A stretch of 5,109 nt of DNA, from positions 1 to 5,109 of the forward strand of contig JAOZKS010000205.1 in the NCBI GenBank assembly GCA_029935255.1. Reading direction: 5' to 3'. The DNA is from Pontiella sp. (GTDB taxonomy: Bacteria; Verrucomicrobiota; Kiritimatiellia; Kiritimatiellales; Pontiellaceae). Every line of letters starts with the position of its first letter. The stretch's first letter is position 1. Below are positions 1 to 5,109 of this stretch, piece by piece. The notes below the pieces were generated by a model. It was not told the DNA's origin. It ran no database searches and worked only from the letters and a program-made list of their open reading frames with translations. The translations under genes and the position numbers were made by a program.

Positions 1-161
1 ATGTGCGTAAAGCGGATCGCGCACTCCCGCCGATAGTTGCCCCTGCACCGAAGCGAATCATCGATAACTCCTATGCCTCTGCCGTTCCCTTCTGACGTAG
101 CCTTCCTACATGCCAAGAAAAGTACGGATCGAATACGAAGATGCGGTACACCATTAATCAA

Positions 162-225
162 GGGTCTGGAAACCCGTCCCGCAGAAGCGGGACGCTCCCG
201 CCAAGTGCTTGCACAAAGCGGGAGC
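162..225. repeat. Three abutting hairpins (REP/BIME-like palindrome cluster)
   Basis: Three inverted repeats follow each other with no spacer. The first pairs GGGT (162-165) with ACCC (172-175) around a 6-nt loop. The second pairs GTCCCGC (176-182) with GCGGGAC (187-193) around an AGAA loop, a perfect 7-bp stem. The third pairs GCTCCCGC (194-201) with GCGGGAGC (218-225), a perfect 8-bp stem whose 16-nt interior contains a small GTGC/GCAC pair. All of this is seen directly. The cluster resembles repetitive extragenic palindromes or a strongly folded RNA segment. No T-tract follows the last stem, so it is not a simple intrinsic terminator. Whether it is repeated elsewhere in the genome cannot be seen from this window. 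Confidence 0.6.
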
Positions 226-470
226 CAAGGAAAATCACTTTGACTGAATGGGCGGTCGACGGGTACAGAAGGTTTTTTGGTTCCACGATGGTGGAATGGG
301 GATGCGGCACAACGCGGGGGCGGTTGCCGCCGGCATCCGAGATCCAGATGGGTGACTGAACAACCTTGCGACGAAGACTCTGAAGGCAGCAAACGTTCAG
401 CGATGGAAAGCAACGTAGAACCGATTAACAACAAAGGAAAATCAGCAGGCCGTTGAGAAACGGCTATGGA
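226..470 (+). other. Structured non-coding region, possible RNA element or decayed mobile-element RNA
   Basis: No convincing reading frame covers this stretch, but short perfect stems are dense. TTCCAC (281-286) pairs with GTGGAA (291-296) around GATG. GATGC (301-305) pairs with GCATC (333-337) and encloses GGCGG/CCGCC (319-323/327-331). CTGAAC (356-361) pairs with GTTCAG (395-400) and encloses CCTT/AAGG (364-367/383-386). GCCGTT (449-454) pairs with AACGGC (459-464) around GAGA, a GNRA-type tetraloop typical of structured RNAs. The phrase TCTGAAGGCAGC near 379-390 loosely recalls domain I of bacterial IIC group II introns, but I see no reverse transcriptase and no domain V, so that is only a weak idea. 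The strand is assumed from the GNRA reading. No RNA family was recognised. Confidence 0.3.
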
Positions 471-1220
471 AGGGTATTTTGTGTTGAACCACTTCGCTAT
501 TTCCTTCGGAAATTATGTCTTCGACGGACCGGAACCTCTAATGGGCGACCCCTTTCCTATTATAAAGTCATGGTGTTTATGTCTAGTTTTGCCGAACACA
601 ATCGGATCGTTATGTATGAGGTTGTGGTTTAGCGTGAAAATTCCGCAGTCCGCAGTCCACAGGAAGGATGCATCTGATGACCGTATTTTTTGATTAAATA
701 CGAAAGGTATGTAAATCGAACATCAAAATTCTTAACCAAAACGGGCACTTACACTCCGTTACCGTCCTCTATGGGATGACAGTGAAACATCATCGACTCC
801 TGGGATAGGGGTTTAATCTTAGTCGATTAATTAAGACTTATTCAAAAGAAATTTTTTATATAAAAACTGGCTGTCTAACTGAACGGATTTGTTTGCGTCC
901 CTATATTGATGCAAGGGTGTGGGTTCAAGAGACTAAGGATGATTAATAAGATAAAGAAAGTTGAAGGGGATTTAAAATACAGACGATTAAAAGTGGAGTT
1001 TAATAAAAAAAGAAGAGAATACAATGAGGGTTAGAAATAAAAAAAAGTGGGTGAAAAAGGGCTATGGAAGGCGATTTGAAACGGGTTTAAAAATCACGCT
1101 ACAACCCCAAACCCCTCCATTCGGGAATGGGAAACATTATCCATCATAATTAACAGAATAGTCTATTCATAAACCTTAGCCGTTTAGATATCAATGTACA
1201 TTTAGTAACTAGGAAGAAGC
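471..1220. other. AT-rich intergenic stretch without a recognisable gene
   Basis: I see no gene here. The open frames are short, lack ribosome binding sites and resemble no family I know. AT content rises strongly; in row 961-1020 only 16 of 60 bases are G or C. Visible small structures are a 7-bp stem CGTATTT/AAATACG (682-688/696-702) with no following T-tract, a two-copy CCGCAGT tandem (643-656), and a 5-bp CCATT/AATGG hairpin (1117-1130). A 26-base segment at 1053-1078 matches 455-480 at 21 positions. The stretch could be eroded accessory DNA, a long untranslated leader of the downstream gene, or both. Confidence 0.5.
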
Positions 1221-1322
1221 ATTGCCTTGCTGAAGTTAGCAAGGCATGGACGCGGGTTTGATCGGGGTTGACGAAGTCGCTGCAGTATTGTCTTGGTAAA
1301 GCTAGCAAGGCATGGACACGAG
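1221..1322. repeat. Two direct copies of a palindromic repeat upstream of the beta-helix gene
   Basis: Copy 1 begins at 1221 and copy 2 at 1287, exactly 66 bp apart. About 30 of the first 36 bases agree, and the core AGCAAGGCATGGAC is identical. Copy 1 contains a perfect 9-bp interrupted palindrome, TGCCTTGCT (1223-1231) with AGCAAGGCA (1238-1246) around a 6-nt loop. In copy 2 the left arm has two changes against an unchanged right arm (1304-1312). The pair ends about 70 bp before the start codon at 1391, so it could be a dispersed palindromic repeat, tandem operator sites, or part of a folded 5' leader. The sequence alone does not decide between these. Confidence 0.7.
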
Positions 1323-1378
1323 GTCCAAACATTGACAGAAGGATCAACTAAATTCGTCTCAGTACGATAAAAAGAAAT

Positions 1379-1384
1379 AAGGAG
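1379..1384 (+). promoter_or_regulatory. Ribosome binding site of the beta-helix gene
   Basis: AAGGAG is a near-perfect Shine-Dalgarno sequence. It lies 6 bases before the ATG at 1391 and, with the signal peptide that follows immediately, fixes the start of the 807-residue protein. Confidence 0.88.
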
Positions 1385-1390
1385 AAGTAA

Positions 1391-3814
1391 ATGAAGAAAC
1401 GATTATTAACATCACAAATTGCCGCAATGGCGATCTTGCTTTCAATGCAAGTGGCCAATGCGAATGTAGATCCTAATATTTCCTCAGCCCCCCCAACTGC
1501 GGATGCTAATTGGTTTGTGAATTATTCCTTTTCGGTCGTAGCTGGCGATGCCGATGGAGATAAGCTGTTCTATTCTCTTGAAAATGCACCCGAGGGAATG
1601 AATATCCGGCAAAGCGGACGAATTTCATGGATGCCTGACTACCGCTTTACTTCTAGCGGACTTGTCACGATCAAGGTGGAAGACCCCGAGGGTGCCACGG
1701 ATACCCAGACGTTCAGTATTAATGCCGTGGATACTGGAGTAACCGCTCCTGTGGGCATTTATGTCAGCCCAACGGGTGATAATAGCAGCGGAGACGGATC
1801 GATTGAAAATCCCTATGCCACGCTATACACAGCGAGCCTTCGCTCCAGCCCTGGAGATACGATCTACATGCGTGGCGGAAACTATTATCAGGATGGCTAT
1901 GGTGATGACGACTTAAGCACAAGTGGAGTTTTTCATAAAATCAGACGCGGTGGCGTAGAGGGAAACCATCTGGTTATTCGTCAATTGGGCGATGAATATG
2001 TAAAAATCCATTATGCGGGCACAGGGATTGATATTGCGGCAAACTATGTTGATATTTCCGGTTTGGAAGTTGAAGGTCCGGCGAAATTCTTCGATGTAGA
2101 ATTGGTGCTTTCACGCTGGTGGACGGGAACCGCCGAGTTTCAGGGAAAAGGACTCGAGTGCGTGAGCCAACATCATATTAATATCAGCGACATGATCGTT
2201 GGCTATTCGTGTAATGGCGGTTTGAACGTTAAAGAAAGCGACATGATTACCATTGAAAACTGCGTTGTCTATAACAATGGTTGGTGGCAACACACCGGTG
2301 GAAGTGGATTAACCATGAAAATCACCGACGACACAGGGCTTACGAATCTTGACAGCGAACGCGCTTTGATGACGGGAAATTTATCCTTTGGTAATGAACA
2401 ACGTGTATATTCAGTGAATTTCGGAAAGGGGTTTGCTTCTTTGAAAATCGATGAATGCCCTGGGATCTGCGTTGAAATGAGAGAGACTAAATATGGGACG
2501 GTAACAGCCTCTCATAACTTTTCGCTATGGAACGGTAAAAAAGCCATTGTTTCAAAAAGGAATAATTCCGGGAATAACGGCAATATCATTTTCCATAGAA
2601 ACAGCACGTATCATAACGGAACAACCGTTCGTACCAACGAGGAAGGGCTCGATTTCAATGGATCCAATATGACGCTCAATAGAAATCTAATGCACTTGCA
2701 AGATGGCTATAAAATAAATCTTGTGTGGAACAAGATCGACACCAATACCTTATCCGGCGCAAACAACCATGCGGTAACGCTTGATGAAAATATGAGAGGC
2801 CTGTACCTCAATGCCGATGCTGTTTTTGTGGATCCTGAAAATCTCGACTTCACCCCCGTCGAAGGACTTCGAAATAGAGGGGCGGCAATAAGATATTGGA
2901 ACAGACTCAAAGCACGCTGTGATGACCATGGCATTGTAGTAGAAAAAACGGGTCATGTGCCGGATAATGAATATATGACCGAATATATTGTTGATACTCA
3001 ACCATTGACAGAAGAAGACGTAGAAGCCCCCGGAAGTTCTATTGAAGCAGGCTTTAACCTAAAGCTTCATCACGGCCCAGCTAGGCCAGGGCAAGAAGCT
3101 CTTCTTTTATGGTGGAAGTTTGATGAGCCAATGAGTAGTTCCTTCACAACAAACCGCATAGGGCCTATGGTCGGTCTCTCCGTCACAAATGAGGTAGGCA
3201 ACCTCGTCACAAATTATTACTTTGATCGCGTTACGGCTACACTGGGCGGAGATGCCTTGTTGGCTGGCGGAAAAGTCTACGGGCTCGGTACGGGGTGGAT
3301 AGATGTAGATGATGTATCAGGCCTTGCAACAGATCTAAGCGATCAGGTTACCATTTCGATTTGGGCCTATGGTGCAAATACGCTACCTGCGAAGGTCAAA
3401 GTCCTTCACGCTATGACTGGTGTCGACGATAGATTGATGGCCATTCGTCTTCCATGGAACGATGGAAGCATTTATTGGGATGGGGATTCTTCAGAAAGCA
3501 TGTCCTATCCATCAACGATTGAGGACTATAGTGGTCGTTGGACGCACTGGGTCTTTACCAAGGATACGACTACAGGCACGATGGCCATCTATATGGATGG
3601 CGTAAAAGTCATGGAAGAAGTTGGTGGCAACACGGCATCCATGTCTGGGCTTACAAGCCTCGTGCTGGGAGCCAAGGATATTACCGGACATCGCGGATAT
3701 AAGGGTGGCATCGCCGATCTTCGGATATATAACCGCCTGTTGACCGAGGAAGAAATTCAGGCCGCAGCCGCGCAGCCGATCTGTCAATTACTCATCCCGA
3801 AGTCTATAAGATAA
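1391..3814 (+). CDS. Secreted Ig-like / right-handed beta-helix / LamG-like protein
   Basis: This 807-residue exported protein probably binds or cleaves extracellular polysaccharide. Residues 1-24 are a Sec signal peptide (MKKR, then a hydrophobic core, with ANA before the likely cleavage site). Residues about 26-113 look like a cadherin/putative-Ig domain (DADGDKLFYSLENAPEG, GRISWMP, VTIKVEDPEGATDTQTFSI). Residues about 122-165 carry the DUF1565-like entry motif of parallel beta-helix proteins (IYVSPTGD, GSIENPYATL, PGDTIYMRGGNYY). Residues about 165-500 have regular N-rich beta-helix repeats such as VKESDMITIENCVVYNNGWW and GLDFNGSNMTLNRNLM, recalling pectate-lyase-like folds, possibly PL9-like. 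Residues about 570-790 form a LamG/concanavalin-like jellyroll (WWKFDEP, VTISIWAY, HWVFTKD, GGIADLRIYNRLLTEEEI). The protein ends 17 residues after that motif, with no PEP-CTERM, membrane anchor or type IX sorting domain seen. It appears to be a single-gene unit, with a strong RBS before it and a terminator after it. Domain calls are from motif recognition; catalytic residues and substrate are not established. Confidence 0.88.
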   Translation: MKKRLLTSQIAAMAILLSMQVANANVDPNISSAPPTADANWFVNYSFSVVAGDADGDKLFYSLENAPEGMNIRQSGRISWMPDYRFTSSGLVTIKVEDPEGATDTQTFSINAVDTGVTAPVGIYVSPTGDNSSGDGSIENPYATLYTASLRSSPGDTIYMRGGNYYQDGYGDDDLSTSGVFHKIRRGGVEGNHLVIRQLGDEYVKIHYAGTGIDIAANYVDISGLEVEGPAKFFDVELVLSRWWTGTAEFQGKGLECVSQHHINISDMIVGYSCNGGLNVKESDMITIENCVVYNNGWWQHTGGSGLTMKITDDTGLTNLDSERALMTGNLSFGNEQRVYSVNFGKGFASLKIDECPGICVEMRETKYGTVTASHNFSLWNGKKAIVSKRNNSGNNGNIIFHRNSTYHNGTTVRTNEEGLDFNGSNMTLNRNLMHLQDGYKINLVWNKIDTNTLSGANNHAVTLDENMRGLYLNADAVFVDPENLDFTPVEGLRNRGAAIRYWNRLKARCDDHGIVVEKTGHVPDNEYMTEYIVDTQPLTEEDVEAPGSSIEAGFNLKLHHGPARPGQEALLLWWKFDEPMSSSFTTNRIGPMVGLSVTNEVGNLVTNYYFDRVTATLGGDALLAGGKVYGLGTGWIDVDDVSGLATDLSDQVTISIWAYGANTLPAKVKVLHAMTGVDDRLMAIRLPWNDGSIYWDGDSSESMSYPSTIEDYSGRWTHWVFTKDTTTGTMAIYMDGVKVMEEVGGNTASMSGLTSLVLGAKDITGHRGYKGGIADLRIYNRLLTEEEIQAAAAQPICQLLIPKSIR

Positions 3815-3822
3815 CAACCAAG

Positions 3823-3840
3823 AAACATGGTATAATGTTT
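3823..3840 (+). other. AT-rich hairpin between stop codon and terminator
   Basis: AAACAT (3823-3828) pairs with ATGTTT (3835-3840) around GGTATA, a perfect 6-bp stem just ahead of the main terminator. It is weak and may only add 3'-end stability to the transcript, or be chance. The loop and right arm include TATAAT, but no suitable -35 is seen. Confidence 0.35.
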
Positions 3841-3845
3841 TGAAT

Positions 3846-3888
3846 AACGCCGCTGGAGTTAGCTTGATGACTCCGGCGGCGTTTTTTT
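3846..3888 (+). terminator. Rho-independent terminator of the beta-helix gene
   Basis: The left arm AACGCCGCTGGAGT (3846-3859) pairs with ACTCCGGCGGCGTT (3870-3883) over 14 bp with a single U-G wobble and a 10-nt loop. Seven T's run from 3882 to 3888, overlapping the end of the right arm. It lies 31 bases after the stop codon at 3814. The opposite strand lacks a strong T-tract, so it seems to act mainly on plus-strand transcription. Confidence 0.95.
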
Positions 3889-4046
3889 GCCGGGGCAAAC
3901 TCGATGGAGTTTTTTCAGCGAGAGAAAAGGAAAAGGGATCTCCCATTATAAACGATTAACCCGTCTTGCGCTGTTCGCGGGTAAAAGGGGGGTGTTTGCT
4001 CCATTTCTGCTCAAAGGTCTGCCCCGCATTTCTTTTTTAGCTCTTC
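3889..4046. other. Intergenic stretch, no gene seen
   Basis: No coding region or RNA gene was recognised. Only a short ACCCG/CGGGT inverted repeat (about 3959-3982) is visible. The minus-strand transposase frame runs on into this area to a stop at 4011-4013, but residues after its HI dipeptide no longer resemble the family, so this is probably unrelated joined DNA. Confidence 0.5.
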
Positions 4047-4258
4047 GATGTGCGACTCGATGCAATCATCTCTTTGGTGGTAGACGGGGCGGACATCGAG
4101 GTCGTTCTTGAGTTCCTTGAAGACTTGTTAATGTATTGCTTCCTGAGTTCCTCAGGGTTTTCGGCGATGAGACTCGTGCGCAGCAGATAGGTGCCTTCGC
4201 TTCGGCGGGCTTTGCGCAGCCTTTGCCGGTTGAGGTTGAAGTGGCCGGCGCCAAACTT
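4047..4258 (-). pseudogene. Fragment of an IS1634/IS4-type transposase, frameshifted
   Basis: Read on the minus strand, one frame gives GHFNLNRQRLRKARRSEG, then TYLLRTSLIAENPEELRKQYI. A second frame, starting at 4121, gives FKELKNDLDVRPVYHQRDD, then CIESHI. Together these match what I know of the C-terminal catalytic region of IS1634-like transposases (REGxYLLRTNL, YIQLTEVExAFKxLK, RPxYHQ, RIEAHIFVAFLAYCL). The two parts are out of frame. Compared with that consensus about 16 bases are missing between YI and FKELK, which removes the TEVE segment with the expected catalytic glutamate (Y-x2-x-x3-E-x6-K). After HI at about 4047 the similarity stops. Only about 70 residues of a roughly 450-550-residue protein remain. 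No terminal inverted repeats or target duplication were found. The family assignment is from memory of conserved motifs. Confidence 0.68.
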
Positions 4259-4330
4259 AACCCGTGGTTCAGATTCTCAAGTCCGTCTCTTCCCGACCTG
4301 TTGGCCCGCGTTTATTCGAGGCTTTAAAAA

Positions 4331-5109
4331 CTAGATGCGTTCCTTCTCTTCATACTTGGTGTGGAGGAGTTCGTGGGAGAGGTGCCCCAGCGGCGCGCCG
4401 AGGAAATCCTTGTAGACGGTGGCGATGGCGGGGTTGTCGTGCGATTTGCGCAGGGTCTTGCCTTCGTCTTCGGCGTAGATGGCGGCGATGCGGGCCTTGC
4501 GGACGGCGTCGGTGGTGATGCGGGGCTGCCCCCCTCCCCCAATGCAGCCGCCGGGGCAGGTCATGACTTCGATGAAGTGGTATTCGGCTTCGCCGGCGCG
4601 GATCTTTTCGACGAGCTCGCGGGCGTGGCCGAGGGTGTGGGCCACGGCCACCTTGGCGGTGACGCCTTCGAGGAAGCTCCATTCGGGCACGGTGCCTTCG
4701 ATGGTGATCTCGGCTTCCTTGATGCCTTCGAGTCCGGCGACGGGCGTGACGTGCAGGTTGTCGAAGGGCAGTTCGCGGCCGGTGACGAGCTCGTAGGCGG
4801 TGCGCAGCGCAGCTTCCATTACCCCGCCGGTGTTGGCGAAGATGTCGGCGGCGCCGGAACCGAGGCCGAGCGGTGCGTCCATGTCGGAATCTTCCAGAGC
4901 GAGGAAGTCGATGCCGGACTGGGTGATCATTTTTCCAAGCTCGCGGGTGGTGAGCACGACATCGACGTCTTGCGCACCGCTGGCGTTCATTTCTGCTCTG
5001 GCCGCTTCGAACTTTTTGGCGGTGCAGGGCATGACGGAAACCATGAACATTTCCTCGGGTTTCTTGCCGAGCTTCTGGGCGTAGTAGGTTTTGACCATGG
5101 CACCCATCA
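4331..5109 (-). CDS. hndD: [FeFe] hydrogenase catalytic subunit, C-terminal part (HndD/HydA type)
   Basis: This subunit catalyses reversible H2 formation/oxidation at the H-cluster in the cytoplasm, in HndABCD-type enzymes with NAD(P)H and/or ferredoxin as partners. The 258 complete codons seen start inside the gene; the Met at 5105-5107 is internal and the reading frame continues past the window edge. Motif L2 is at visible residues 26-34 (MPCTAKKFE, Cys28). TGGVMEAALRT is at 93-103. Motif L3 is at 178-195 (FIEVMTCPGGCIGGGGQP, Cys184 and Cys188), supplying H-cluster ligands. Residues about 200-252 form the small-subunit-like C-terminal domain (RKARIAAIYAEDEGKTLRKS, ending SHELLHTKY). All visible key residues are intact. 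L1 (TSCCPxW) and the N-terminal FeS domains lie outside. The exact subtype is uncertain because those domains and the operon partners are not visible. The coding DNA is GC-rich, unlike the beta-helix gene. No clear terminator follows its stop codon. Confidence 0.95.
   Translation of the reverse strand, partial: MGAMVKTYYAQKLGKKPEEMFMVSVMPCTAKKFEAARAEMNASGAQDVDVVLTTRELGKMITQSGIDFLALEDSDMDAPLGLGSGAADIFANTGGVMEAALRTAYELVTGRELPFDNLHVTPVAGLEGIKEAEITIEGTVPEWSFLEGVTAKVAVAHTLGHARELVEKIRAGEAEYHFIEVMTCPGGCIGGGGQPRITTDAVRKARIAAIYAEDEGKTLRKSHDNPAIATVYKDFLGAPLGHLSHELLHTKYEEKERI

Noticed and set aside
3..24. GTGCG with a matching CGCAC, like a group II intron 5' end
   Set aside because: The motif is only five bases, no downstream reverse transcriptase exists and no domain V hairpin was found in the window.
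37..243. Plus-strand open frame of 68 codons, and an overlapping one at 141-359
   Set aside because: Both run through the hairpin cluster, lack ribosome binding sites and give low-complexity R/S/P-rich products typical of GC-rich palindromes, not of a gene.
403..456. 17-codon open frame starting MESNVEP
   Set aside because: There is no Shine-Dalgarno, no recognisable product, and it ends inside the GNRA hairpin.
466..693. Plus-strand open frame of 75 codons
   Set aside because: There is no ribosome binding site, no family resemblance and an irregular composition; it starts within a hairpin-rich region.
682..702. CGTATTT/AAATACG hairpin as a terminator
   Set aside because: The stem is AT-rich, has no T-tract after it on either strand, and no gene precedes it.
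1150..1347. Minus-strand open frame of 65 codons with an internal RVHALL repeat
   Set aside because: The protein repeat is only the translation of the two palindromic DNA repeats, whose 66-bp spacing is a multiple of three; there is no RBS.
1332..1368. Promoter from a perfect TTGACA (1332-1337) and TACGAT (1363-1368)
   Set aside because: The spacing is 25 bases, too long for a sigma70-type promoter, and no better -10 lies at 16-18 bases.
4350..4682. Other open frames across 4324-5084 on both strands
   Set aside because: They are shadow frames of the GC-rich hydrogenase gene, giving arginine/proline-rich or serine-rich nonsense.
5105..5107. Met codon as the start of the hydrogenase gene
   Set aside because: Only the C-terminal third to half of the protein would be encoded, without motif L1. 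The frame stays open to the window edge, so this Met is internal.

Overview
The window suggests an anaerobic, polysaccharide-degrading bacterium. Two things point there: a fermentative-type [FeFe] hydrogenase at the right edge, and a large secreted protein with an Ig-like domain, a right-handed beta-helix and a LamG-like domain. This combination is common in Kiritimatiellota/Lentisphaerota-like members of the PVC group and in some Planctomycetes and Bacteroidota. The lineage is an inference, since no rRNA or other marker gene is present.

Layout. Bases 1-1390 hold no gene I can support. The first part (about 160-470) is GC-rich and unusually rich in inverted repeats: three hairpins sit end to end at 162-225, and further hairpins follow up to 464, one closed by a GAGA (GNRA-type) tetraloop. 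Bases 470-1220 are AT-rich and look non-coding. At 1221-1322 there are two copies, 66 bp apart, of a palindromic repeat. It lies directly upstream of the main gene. Bases 1391-3814 (+) encode an 807-residue exported beta-helix protein with a strong ribosome binding site. A textbook rho-independent terminator follows at 3846-3888.

Bases 3889-4330 are intergenic and contain a decayed fragment of an IS1634/IS4-type transposase on the minus strand (about 4047-4258), broken by a small frameshifting deletion at the expected catalytic glutamate. Bases 4331-5109 (-) hold the C-terminal part of an [FeFe] hydrogenase catalytic subunit (HndD/HydA type), whose N-terminal part lies outside the window. The two real genes converge on the IS remnant.

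The genes do not form one pathway. The beta-helix gene looks like a single-gene transcription unit placed between repeat-rich and IS-derived DNA. Its base composition is clearly lower in GC than that of the hydrogenase, which is consistent with an accessory or acquired segment next to a core energy-metabolism gene. I see no defence system, CRISPR array, tRNA or rRNA. The least explained part is the structured, gene-free 160-470 region.
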